Below, piece after piece: positions 9,221 through 18,221 of a stretch of DNA of 36,784 nucleotides. Made by a program: the position numbers and the translations under genes. The notes beneath the pieces are model-generated. The model was not told the origin of the DNA. It was given only the letters and a program-made list of their open reading frames with translations, and did not search any database. How positions within the stretch are numbered: the stretch's first letter is position 1; each line of letters starts with the position of its first letter. This DNA is from an uncultured Opitutia bacterium (GTDB lineage Bacteria > Verrucomicrobiota > Verrucomicrobiia > Opitutales > UBA953): contig CAIXQT010000019.1 in assembly GCA_903921665.1 (NCBI GenBank), positions 1-36,784 on the forward strand, written 5' to 3'.

Positions 9221-10154
9221 GGACACCCTTGGGATTGATGCGCGAGACGTAAGGCGTGGCCTTGATCGGCACCGAAGAGAACACGGCGGCGACGGCGGCG
9301 GCGACCTTACGGGCGGTCTCCTCCCCGTCGCAGAGCGCGAACACGCTGGGGCCGGCGCCGGAGATCGAGAAGCCCAACGCGCCGGCGGCCATGGCGGCGG
9401 CTTTGGCGCGATAGAATTCGGGGATCAGGCGATGGCGGTGCGGCTCGGCGATCAGGTCATGCAGCGAACGGCCGATGAGCGCGTAGTCGCTCTTGAAGAA
9501 GCCGCAGAGCAGTCCGCCGAGATTACCGCTCTGCTGCGTCGAGGTCTCGAGCTGGATCTGGCGGGGCATGATCTCGCGGGCGACCTTGGTCAGCACGACG
9601 ATGTCGGGGTGCACGACCGCGGCCCAGAGACGTTCCGGGATCGGTACGTCCATGACGTCGAGCTCGGCGTTGGAGCGGATGAGGGTGATGCCGCCGAGGA
9701 GACACGGGCCGACGTTGTCGGCGTGCCAGGCGCCATCGGCCGCGGCTTCGCCGGCGACCACGAAAGGCAGGAGCTGACGGCGGGTCAGCGGATCGCCCAG
9801 GAGACGATTGACGACGAAGGCGCCGCCGACCGCGCTCGCGGCACTGGAGCCGAGGCCGCTACCGAAGGGCATCTTCTTGTGGATCTCCATCTCGATACCG
9901 AGGTCGCTCTTGCCGAGGTGGCGGAGGAGCGCGTGGGCGGAGACGCCAGCGGTGTTCTTCTTGGAGTCGAGAGGCAGGCGACCATCGTCACCGGTGATCT
10001 TGGTGATGCGCAGGCCGGGGGTCGTCGAGAACCGGGCCACGATCTCGTCGCCGGGGGCGTCGATGCAGAAGCCAAGCACGTCGAAACCGCAGGCCACGTT
10101 GGCCACGGTGGCAGGCGAAAAGATACGGACTTCTTTGAGCGGCTGAGCGGACAT
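9201..10154 (-). CDS. thrB: Homoserine kinase (GHMP kinase)
   Basis: MPFGSGLGSSAASAVGGAF GHMP ATP-binding motif; VANVACGFDVLGFCID; SISGAGPSVFALCDG. Start ATG 10154 preceded by aaggggggtctt; overlaps thrC. Confidence 0.93.
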   Translation of the reverse strand: MSAQPLKEVRIFSPATVANVACGFDVLGFCIDAPGDEIVARFSTTPGLRITKITGDDGRLPLDSKKNTAGVSAHALLRHLGKSDLGIEMEIHKKMPFGSGLGSSAASAVGGAFVVNRLLGDPLTRRQLLPFVVAGEAAADGAWHADNVGPCLLGGITLIRSNAELDVMDVPIPERLWAAVVHPDIVVLTKVAREIMPRQIQLETSTQQSGNLGGLLCGFFKSDYALIGRSLHDLIAEPHRHRLIPEFYRAKAAAMAAGALGFSISGAGPSVFALCDGEETARKVAAAVAAVFSSVPIKATPYVSRINPKGVHVLSES

Positions 10155-10240
10155 AAGACCCCCCTTTAACAGGGTTGGGCAGACCTTTCGGGTTGCCTCC
10201 CCATCGGTCAACGGTGAACATGACCGTTAACAGTCCTTTG

Positions 10241-12184
10241 ATGTCCAACCGCATCCACCAGAACGGTTTTGTGACCGTGGCGGCCGCCTCGCCGGCCCTC
10301 CGCCTGGGGGACCCTGCGGCCAACGCCACCCTGATCATCCAGGCCCTGGAAAAAGCCGCCCAAGAAGGGGTGGAAATCGTCGTCCTCCCCGAACTCTGCC
10401 TGACCGGCTACAGCTGCGGCGACCTCTTCGGCCAGCGGACCCTCCTGAACGGCGCCGTAAAGGCCCTAGGACAGGTTTGCGAGGCTACGGCCAAGCTTGG
10501 CCTCACCGCCCTCGTCGGCACCCCGCTGGAGGTCAACGGACGCCTCTTCAACGTGGCCGTGGCGGTCTCCCGCGGCAAGATCCTCGGGGTCGTCCCGAAG
10601 ACCCACCTTCCGAACACCGGGGAATTCTACGAGCAGCGCTGGTTCGCCTCCGCCCGGGTCGCACCGGTCGCCGAAGTCGAACTCCTCGGCCAGAAGGTCC
10701 CCTTCGGCACCGACCTCCTCTTCCAAGCGACCGACATGCCGGACTGCATGCTCGGCATCGAGATCTGCGAAGACCTCTGGGCCGTCGAACCTCCCAGCGG
10801 AGCCCAGGCCCTCGCCGGCGCCACCCTGCTCTGCAACCTTTCGGCCAGCGACGAGCTCCTGACCAAGGCCGCCTACCGCCGCGACCTCGTGAAGTCGCAG
10901 TCCGCCCGTTGCCTCGCCGCCTACGTCTACGCGGCCGCCGGCGCCGGCGAATCGAGCACGGACATCGTCTACAGCGGCCACGGCCTGATCGCCGAGAACG
11001 GCGTCGTGCTCGGCGAATCCGAACGCTTCCGCTTCGACCTCGCCCTGATCGTCTCGCAGATCGACCTCGATCGCCTCGCAGCCGAACGCCGCCGTAACAG
11101 CACCTTCTTCGGCGCGCCGGTGGCCGTGCGCCCGCGCGTGGTCGGCTTCACCCTCGGCATACCGACCGGCCAGACGCCCAAGCTGCGCCGGCGCTTCAGC
11201 CAGCATCCGTTCGTGCCGTCGGACCCGCACCGCCGCGACGAGAACTGTCAGGAGATCTTCGCCATCCAGTCGACGGGCCTCGCCCGACGCATCCGCCACA
11301 CGGGCCTCAAGCACGTCGTCATCGGCGTCTCGGGCGGCCTCGACTCCACCCTCGCCTTGCTGGTCACGCTCGAAGCCTTCAACCGTCTCGGCCTCGACCG
11401 CAAGGGCATCATCGGCCTCACGATGCCCGGCCCCGGCACGTCCGCCCGCACCCGCGTCAACGCGATGCGCCTGATGGAGACGCTCGGCATCACTGCCCGC
11501 GAGATCACCATCAACGACGCGGTCGAACGACATCTGCGCGACATCCAGCATCCGGCCGGCAAGCACGATGTCACCTTCGAGAACGCCCAGGCCCGCGAAC
11601 GCACTCAGATCCTGATGGACGTCGCTAACCAGAGCCACGGCTTCGTCGTCGGCACCGGCGACCTTTCCGAAGCGGCGCTCGGCTGGTGCACCTTCAACGC
11701 CGACCACATGTCGATGTATCACGTGAACATCGGCGTGCCGAAGACCTTGGTGAAGCACCTCGTCGGCTGGGCCGCGCACGCTCGCCACGTCGGCACCGAA
11801 CGCACGATCCTGGAGGATATCGTGGCCACCCCGGTCAGCCCCGAACTGCTGCCCCCCGGAGACGACGGCGAGATCGCCCAGCAGACGGAGATGCTGGTCG
11901 GACCGTACGAGCTCCACGACTTCTTCCTTTATCACGTCATCCGCAACGGGTTCCGCCCGTCGAAGGTCCTCTGGATCGCGGAGCACGCTTTTGCCGGGAA
12001 ATATGACCAGACGGAGATCCGCCACTGGCTGCGCTCGTTCCTGAACCGCTTCTTCAGCCAGCAGTTCAAGCGTTCGGTCATGCCCGACGGACCCAAAGTG
12101 GGCTCGCTGGCCCTCTCCCCCCGCGGCGATTGGCGCATGCCTTCCGACGCCGAGGCGACGGCGTGGCTTGCCGAACTGGGCTAA
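10241..12184 (+). CDS. nadE: Glutamine-dependent NAD+ synthetase
   Basis: N-terminal nitrilase/amidase domain (VVLPELCLTGYSCGDLF; CNLSASDE) and C-terminal synthetase (VIGVSGGLDSTLALLV SGGxDS P-loop). ORF 10175..12184; ATG 10241 is a likely start. Confidence 0.93.
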   Translation: MSNRIHQNGFVTVAAASPALRLGDPAANATLIIQALEKAAQEGVEIVVLPELCLTGYSCGDLFGQRTLLNGAVKALGQVCEATAKLGLTALVGTPLEVNGRLFNVAVAVSRGKILGVVPKTHLPNTGEFYEQRWFASARVAPVAEVELLGQKVPFGTDLLFQATDMPDCMLGIEICEDLWAVEPPSGAQALAGATLLCNLSASDELLTKAAYRRDLVKSQSARCLAAYVYAAAGAGESSTDIVYSGHGLIAENGVVLGESERFRFDLALIVSQIDLDRLAAERRRNSTFFGAPVAVRPRVVGFTLGIPTGQTPKLRRRFSQHPFVPSDPHRRDENCQEIFAIQSTGLARRIRHTGLKHVVIGVSGGLDSTLALLVTLEAFNRLGLDRKGIIGLTMPGPGTSARTRVNAMRLMETLGITAREITINDAVERHLRDIQHPAGKHDVTFENAQARERTQILMDVANQSHGFVVGTGDLSEAALGWCTFNADHMSMYHVNIGVPKTLVKHLVGWAAHARHVGTERTILEDIVATPVSPELLPPGDDGEIAQQTEMLVGPYELHDFFLYHVIRNGFRPSKVLWIAEHAFAGKYDQTEIRHWLRSFLNRFFSQQFKRSVMPDGPKVGSLALSPRGDWRMPSDAEATAWLAELG

Positions 12185-12193
12185 CCCTGCTTG

Positions 12194-13669
12194 ATGGGAG
12201 GCGTGAGCCCTCCCGCGCAGACGCATCCCGCCGCCACCCAGGCCCTCCTGGCGAAGCTGGGTCCGGAAGTCGTCCTGACCGACGAAGCCGCGTGCTTCGC
12301 CGCGTCGTTCGACAACATGCGCCTGTCCTTCATGCCCGAGGCGGTCATCCGTCCGGCCACGGAGGAGGACATCGGCGTCACGCTGAAGCTCGCCAACTTA
12401 CATCGCGTGCCCGTCACGGTCCGCGGCCGCGGCACCGGCACGACCGGCGCCTGCGCCCCGATCCAAGGCGGCTGGGTCATCCACCTCGACCATTGGGATA
12501 AGATCGAGATCGATCCGGAGTCATCGATGGCGACCGTCCAGCCCGGCGCGATCACGGCCCGCATCAACGACCTTGCCGCTCCGCACGGACTCTTCTTCCC
12601 GCCCGATCCGTCGTCGGTGAAGCACTGCAGCATCGGCGGCAACATCGCCACTAACGCCGGCGGGCTGCGCGCCGCGAAGTACGGCGTGGTCCGCGACCAC
12701 GTCTATGCGCTCGAAGGCTTCCTGCCCACCGGCGAGAAGGTCCGCTGGGCCGCTCCGCTCCGCAAGTTCGTCAGCGGCCTCAACCTGCGCGACCTCTGGA
12801 TCGGCTCCGAAGGCACGCTCGGCGTGATCACGAAGGCCACGCTCAAGCTCTCCATCCTGCCCGCCGCCCGTCGCACCTTCCTGCTGGCCTTCCGCACCGA
12901 CGAAGCCGCGCTCGAAGCGGCCATCGACCTGATTTCGCTGCGCGTGAACCCGTCGGTGCTCGAATTCCTCGACGTCCAGACGGTCGCCGCCACCGAGAAG
13001 CGTCGCGGGAAGCGCGTCTTCACGGACGCGGAGCTGGCTGGCTCGCCCGAAACCCATGCCGCCCTGCTCGTCGAAATCGACGGCCACCCGGCCGTCCTGG
13101 CGGACGACGCGGTCAAGGTCATCGCCTGGGCGAAGCGACACGCGGTCGCTTTCCGGGCGCCCGAGGGAGAAGCGGAAGCCGAAGCGCTCTGGGAACTCCG
13201 CCGCACCTGCTCGCAGGCGATGTTCGCCCTCGGCGACGCCAAGCTCAACGAGGACGTGGTGGTGCCGATCCGCAGCTACGTCGCCCTGCTCCGCTTCACC
13301 CGCGAGGTCCGCGACCGCATCGGCCTGGCCACGCCGACCTTCGGCCACGCCGCCGACGGGAACTTCCACGTGCACATCATGTATGACCGGTTCAATCCGG
13401 AGCACTGCCGCAAGGCCGAGCTGGCCATCCGCGAGGTGATGGAAAAGGTCGTCGAATTGGGCGGAGCAATCACAGGGGAACACGGCATCGGCCTCGCGAA
13501 GTCCCCGTTCCTGACGCTCCAGCACACGCCGGCTGAGATCGGCGCGATGCTGGCGATCAAGAAGGCCCTCGATCCGAACGGCATCCTCGCACCGGGTCAG
13601 ATCTTCGAACCCTTCAACGTCTGGGAGCATCGGCCCATCAAGGTCACGCTGCCTTGGGACAAGCACTGA
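12194..13669 (+). CDS. FAD-linked oxidase (GlcD / D-lactate dehydrogenase-like)
   Basis: PCMH FAD-binding features (VTVRGRGTGTTGACAP; GGNIATNAGGLRAAKYGVVRDHV; GSEGTLGVITKATLKL) and C-terminal GHAADGNFHVHIMYD ... GEHGIGLAKSPFL. Confidence 0.88.
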   Translation: MGGVSPPAQTHPAATQALLAKLGPEVVLTDEAACFAASFDNMRLSFMPEAVIRPATEEDIGVTLKLANLHRVPVTVRGRGTGTTGACAPIQGGWVIHLDHWDKIEIDPESSMATVQPGAITARINDLAAPHGLFFPPDPSSVKHCSIGGNIATNAGGLRAAKYGVVRDHVYALEGFLPTGEKVRWAAPLRKFVSGLNLRDLWIGSEGTLGVITKATLKLSILPAARRTFLLAFRTDEAALEAAIDLISLRVNPSVLEFLDVQTVAATEKRRGKRVFTDAELAGSPETHAALLVEIDGHPAVLADDAVKVIAWAKRHAVAFRAPEGEAEAEALWELRRTCSQAMFALGDAKLNEDVVVPIRSYVALLRFTREVRDRIGLATPTFGHAADGNFHVHIMYDRFNPEHCRKAELAIREVMEKVVELGGAITGEHGIGLAKSPFLTLQHTPAEIGAMLAIKKALDPNGILAPGQIFEPFNVWEHRPIKVTLPWDKH

Positions 13670-13671
13670 GC

Positions 13672-14337
13672 ATGCCTCGTACCGTCGCCGTCTTCGATTG
13701 GGATGGGGTCGTCATCGACTCTTCCGTCGCCCATGAACGCTCCTGGGAAGCCTTGGCCAAGGAAGAGAAGCTCCCCCTGCCGGCCGACCACTTCAAGCGC
13801 GGCTTTGGCAAGCGCAACGAGCTGATCATTCCTGATATCTTGAACTGGTCGCGTGACCCTGCCGAAGTGAAACGGCTATCCAACCGCAAGGAAGCCCTCT
13901 ACCGCGACATCGCCCGCACCGGCCATGTCCGCCTGCTGCCTGGCGTCCGCGAACTCTGCGGCGCGCTCAACAACCTCGGCATCCCTTGCGTCATCGGCAC
14001 CTCCACGCACAAGGAAAACCTCGCGCTCTCCTTCGAGCTCTTCGGCATCGGACACTTCTTCTTCGGCGCGGTCGCCAGCGAGGACGTGACGAAGGGTAAG
14101 CCGGACCCCGAAGTCTTCCTGAAGGCCTGCGCCCTCGGCGGCGGCGACCCGGCGACGTCCTTCGTCTTCGAAGACTCCTTCTCGGGCCTGCAGGCCGGAC
14201 TGTCCGGCGGATTCATCACGATCGCCCTCGCGACAACCAATACCCGCGAGCAGCTCGAGCCTATCGGTGCGCACCACATCGTGAAGGACCTCTCCGAAGT
14301 CGACCCGCAGTGGCTCGCCCGTGGGCGCCTGGGCTGA
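13672..14337 (+). CDS. HAD-superfamily hydrolase (phosphoglycolate phosphatase / beta-PGM-like)
   Basis: AVFDWDGVVIDSS (DxDGV), VIGTSTHKEN, GKPDPEVFLKA, FVFEDSFSGLQAG. ATG 13672 directly follows the FAD-oxidase stop. Confidence 0.85.
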   Translation: MPRTVAVFDWDGVVIDSSVAHERSWEALAKEEKLPLPADHFKRGFGKRNELIIPDILNWSRDPAEVKRLSNRKEALYRDIARTGHVRLLPGVRELCGALNNLGIPCVIGTSTHKENLALSFELFGIGHFFFGAVASEDVTKGKPDPEVFLKACALGGGDPATSFVFEDSFSGLQAGLSGGFITIALATTNTREQLEPIGAHHIVKDLSEVDPQWLARGRLG

Positions 14338-14338
14338 G

Positions 14339-16324
14339 ATGGAATTCCGTCTCAAATCCGACTACCGCCCGATGGGCGACCAGCCGACCGCGATCGCCGC
14401 GCTCGACGCCTCCCTGCGCGCCGGCAACGGCCGTCAGACTCTCCTCGGCGTGACGGGCTCCGGCAAGACGTTCACAATGGCGAACCTGATCGCCCAGCAG
14501 CAACGCCCAGCGCTCATCATCTCGCACAACAAGACGCTGGCCGCCCAGCTCTACTCGGAGTTCAAGAACTTCTTCCCCGAGAACGCCGTCGAATACTTCG
14601 TCAGCTACTACGACTACTACCAGCCGGAAGCCTACGTGCCGTCGACGGACACCTTCATCGAGAAGGATTCCGCCATCAACGAGGACATCGAGCGGCTGCG
14701 CATCAGCGCCAGCAGCGCCCTGCTCTCCCGGCGCGACGTGGTCGTGATCGCCTCGGTCTCCTGCATCTACGGCCTCGGCTCGCCCGAAGACTTCCTGGCC
14801 GCGATGATCGCGCTCAAGGCCGGCATGACGATGCGCCGCGACGAACTCCTCGCGAAGCTCGTCGCCAACCAATACGTCCGCAACGACGCCATCCTGGAAC
14901 GCTGCAACTTCCGCGCCCGCGGCGAGACGATCGACGTCTGGCCGGCCTACATGGAGTCCGCCGTCCGCCTGGAATTCTGGGGCGATACGCTCGAGGCCAT
15001 CCGCGAACTCGACCCGGTCAGCGTGAAGCCCGGCAAGCAGTTGCAGAAGTTCGACCTCTACCCGGCCAACCAATATGTGATGGCTCCCGGCCGTGTGAAA
15101 GCCGCCGCCGCGGCCATCCGGGCGGAACTCGAAGAACGCGTCGACCATTTCGAGAAGACGAACCGCCTCGTGGAGGCTCAGCGTATCCGCATGCGCGTCG
15201 AACATGACCTCGAGATGCTCCGTGAGACGGGCTTCTGCCCAGGCATCGAAAACTACTCGATGCACATGTCCGGCCGCCGCCCCGGCGAACGGCCGCACTG
15301 CCTCTTGGACTTCTTCCCGAAGGACAAGCTGGTCTTCATCGACGAAAGCCACGTCTCGGTCTCGCAGATCGGCGGGATGTATCACGGCGACCGCGCCCGC
15401 AAGGAACGCCTCGTCGAATTCGGTTTCCGTCTGCCTTCCGCCCTCGAGAACCGTCCGCTGCGCCCCGAGGAATTCGATACGCTGGTCGAACAGGCAGTCT
15501 ACGTCTCCGCCACGCCGGCACCCCACGAATACAAGGTGTCATCCGTCATCGCCGAGCAGGTCATCCGCCCGACGGGATTGCTCGACCCGATCATGGAAGT
15601 CCGGCCGATCGCCGGCCAGGTCGAGGACATCATCGGCGAGGCCAAGGCCGTCGCCGCCCGCGGTTACCGCACGCTCGTCACGACGCTCACGAAGCGGATG
15701 TCGGAAGACCTCGCCAACTTCATGCGGGACAGCGGCCTGAAGGTCGAGTACCTGCACTCCGACATCGATGCGATCGAGCGCGTCGAGATCCTCCGCCGCC
15801 TGCGCGCCGGCTCCTTCGACGTCCTGGTGGGCGTCAATCTTCTCCGCGAAGGGCTCGACCTGCCAGAAGTGGCGCTTGTCGGCATCCTCGACGCCGACAA
15901 GGAAGGTTTCCTCCGCAGCGAGACGAGCCTCATCCAGACCTCAGGCCGCGCCGCCCGCCACCTGGAGGGCAAGGTGCTGCTCTACGCCGATGTGATGACG
16001 AAGTCCCTCACTCGCGCCCTGACGATCTGCGGCGACCGCCGCAAGCGTCAGGAGGCCCATAACACGAAGTACGGCATCACGCCGAAGAGCACGCAGCGTA
16101 AGATCGAGGAGAGCCTCGTGGACCTGGAGGCCGACGAAGCCCTCGCGGTGGCCGAAGGCACGGATGACCGCGATATCGCGCGCGTCTTGGCGGACATGGA
16201 GGCCGAGATGCTGGCGGCGGCGGACGAACTACAGTTCGAACGCGCGGCGAACCTGCGCGACCAGATCGAGTCCTTGCGCACCGGTAAGCCTGCCTCCCCG
16301 AAGCGCCACAAGGGCCGCCGCTGA
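14339..16324 (+). CDS. uvrB: Excinuclease ABC subunit UvrB
   Basis: GVTGSGKTFTMANLI Walker A, beta-hairpin YYDYYQPEAYVPSTDTFIEKD, helicase motifs DVLVGVNLLREGLDLPEVALVGILDADKEGFLRS, C-terminal UVR domain. Confidence 0.97.
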   Translation: MEFRLKSDYRPMGDQPTAIAALDASLRAGNGRQTLLGVTGSGKTFTMANLIAQQQRPALIISHNKTLAAQLYSEFKNFFPENAVEYFVSYYDYYQPEAYVPSTDTFIEKDSAINEDIERLRISASSALLSRRDVVVIASVSCIYGLGSPEDFLAAMIALKAGMTMRRDELLAKLVANQYVRNDAILERCNFRARGETIDVWPAYMESAVRLEFWGDTLEAIRELDPVSVKPGKQLQKFDLYPANQYVMAPGRVKAAAAAIRAELEERVDHFEKTNRLVEAQRIRMRVEHDLEMLRETGFCPGIENYSMHMSGRRPGERPHCLLDFFPKDKLVFIDESHVSVSQIGGMYHGDRARKERLVEFGFRLPSALENRPLRPEEFDTLVEQAVYVSATPAPHEYKVSSVIAEQVIRPTGLLDPIMEVRPIAGQVEDIIGEAKAVAARGYRTLVTTLTKRMSEDLANFMRDSGLKVEYLHSDIDAIERVEILRRLRAGSFDVLVGVNLLREGLDLPEVALVGILDADKEGFLRSETSLIQTSGRAARHLEGKVLLYADVMTKSLTRALTICGDRRKRQEAHNTKYGITPKSTQRKIEESLVDLEADEALAVAEGTDDRDIARVLADMEAEMLAAADELQFERAANLRDQIESLRTGKPASPKRHKGRR

Positions 16325-18055
16325 TCAGCCGAAACGGCGGGTCAGGTCGGCGTCCGTCCACTCGACATATGTCCGGCGACCGCGCGGACAACTGCCCGGC
16401 TGCGCGGTGCGGAAAAGCGACTGCACCAGCTCCATCAGTTCGGCGTCCGCAAGACTGTCGCCCTTACGACGGGCCTTGGTCACGGCGAGTTTGGCGAGGG
16501 CATCATAGGCCAGCGAAGGACGGCCGAAGTCGCCCTCACGGCGGGCCATCTCGGCCAGCAAGTCGCGCACGAAGGCCAAGGCGTCTTCGGGCTCGAGCCA
16601 CGCGGGGAGCGCCTGGATACGCCAGAAGTTGCGGCCATACTCCTCGAAGTCGAAACCGGCGGAAGCCAGCAACGGCATCCGCTCCTTCAGGACCGCGGCG
16701 GGCAGAGGATCCAGCTCGATGCTCAGCGGCACGAGCATCGGCTGACTGATCGGTTTCTGCGCGGTGAACTGCGCCAGGATGGATTCGTAGAGCACGCGCT
16801 GGTGGGCCGCGCCGATATCGAGAATGGCGAGGCCGGTGGGCGTCTCGAAGACGGCCCGCTCTTCGCGAAGACGCGAAAGCAGACGCCAGCCCAGCCTCAC
16901 CGCCGGCGCATGGCTTGGCGTAACCGGAGCGGTGGAAGGCGGCGCATATGCGGGCGACGCTCCGCCATGCGCGATCGGCGAGCTCGTCGTCGGCGCCGCT
17001 GACACTGCCAATGGCGTCGCCGGCGTGATCGCAGGAATCGTCGCAGCCGGCAGACCGTCGTCAGCCCGGGCGCGCAGGACGGCGAGGACGGACTCAATCA
17101 GGAAATTGCGGACCTTGGCTTCGTCGCGGAAACGCACCTCACGCTTGGCGGGATGGACGTTCACGTCGACCCAGGCCGGGTCCATCTCCAGGAAGACGAA
17201 CGCCAGCGGGTAACGTCCCTTAGGGATCAGCGTGTGGTAGCTCTCGGTCAGCGCGAAGGCCATCGTGCGGCTGTCCACCGGACGGCCGTTGACCACCGTC
17301 ACGAGATCCTGACGGGTGCCGCGGCTGACGCCGGGCTTGCCTAGCAGGCCGCTGAGGCGCATGCCTGGTCGCTCGAAGGCCGGCATGATCGTGACCTCTT
17401 CCGCGACTTGTCGGCCCCAGATTTCGCGGACACGGTCCAACAAGGGGGCGTTGCCCGGCGAACGGAAGATCTCGCGGCCGTCCTCGCGCAGCAGGAAGCC
17501 CACTTCCGGATGGGCGATGGCATAGAGTCTGACGAGGCGGACGATGTGCGCGGCCTCGGTCTCGTCCGACTTCAGGAACTTCAGGCGGGCCGGGACGGGG
17601 TGGAAGAGATTGGAGACCTCGATGCGCGTGCCGGGGGCCATGCCATGGTCGCGACGATGGACAAGTTTGCCGCCGTTGACCGCGATCTCGGTACCTGAGG
17701 GCGCGTCCGCCGGACGCGTCTGCATCGTGAAGCGCGCCACGCTGGCGATCGACGGCAGCGCTTCACCGCGGAAACCGAAGGTCGCGATACGGTCGAGGTC
17801 CGACGCCAGCTGGATCTTGCTGGTCGCATGACGTTCAAGGCTGAGCAGGGCTTCGTCACCAGTCATCCCCTTACCGTCGTCCTCGATGATCATCCGGGCC
17901 TTGCCACCACGGGAGAAATCGACCGTCACGCGGCGGGCGCCGGCATCCAGGGAGTTCTCCAGCAGTTCCTTGATGACCGCGGCCGGACGCTCCACCACTT
18001 CGCCGGCGGCGATCTGGTTGGCCACCGTGGCCTCAAGGATGCGGATGGTGGACAT
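16325..18055 (-). CDS. mutL: DNA mismatch repair protein MutL
   Basis: GHKL N-terminus: VANQIAAGEVVERPAAVIKELLENSLDAG, DDGKGM, HATSKI, FGFRGEALPSIASVA. Start ATG 18055. Confidence 0.96.
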   Translation of the reverse strand: MSTIRILEATVANQIAAGEVVERPAAVIKELLENSLDAGARRVTVDFSRGGKARMIIEDDGKGMTGDEALLSLERHATSKIQLASDLDRIATFGFRGEALPSIASVARFTMQTRPADAPSGTEIAVNGGKLVHRRDHGMAPGTRIEVSNLFHPVPARLKFLKSDETEAAHIVRLVRLYAIAHPEVGFLLREDGREIFRSPGNAPLLDRVREIWGRQVAEEVTIMPAFERPGMRLSGLLGKPGVSRGTRQDLVTVVNGRPVDSRTMAFALTESYHTLIPKGRYPLAFVFLEMDPAWVDVNVHPAKREVRFRDEAKVRNFLIESVLAVLRARADDGLPAATIPAITPATPLAVSAAPTTSSPIAHGGASPAYAPPSTAPVTPSHAPAVRLGWRLLSRLREERAVFETPTGLAILDIGAAHQRVLYESILAQFTAQKPISQPMLVPLSIELDPLPAAVLKERMPLLASAGFDFEEYGRNFWRIQALPAWLEPEDALAFVRDLLAEMARREGDFGRPSLAYDALAKLAVTKARRKGDSLADAELMELVQSLFRTAQPGSCPRGRRTYVEWTDADLTRRFG

Positions 18056-18221
18056 GGTCAGGCAGGCACGACTACGGACCGTCCGGAAGGACGACCGATG
18101 ACGCGACGGGGGCGGACGGAAGGCACCCGCAGACCTTTGCCCTTCGCCCCCTCCCCTGCAAGTCGAACGGCTCGGAAACGGTCTTTGTTGCACCCTGCCG
18201 AAGGATGCCAACCTTCGGGTC

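Noticed and set aside
10466-12226. 586-aa minus-strand ORF opposite nadE
   Set aside because: In-register antisense shadow of nadE; no recognisable protein family.
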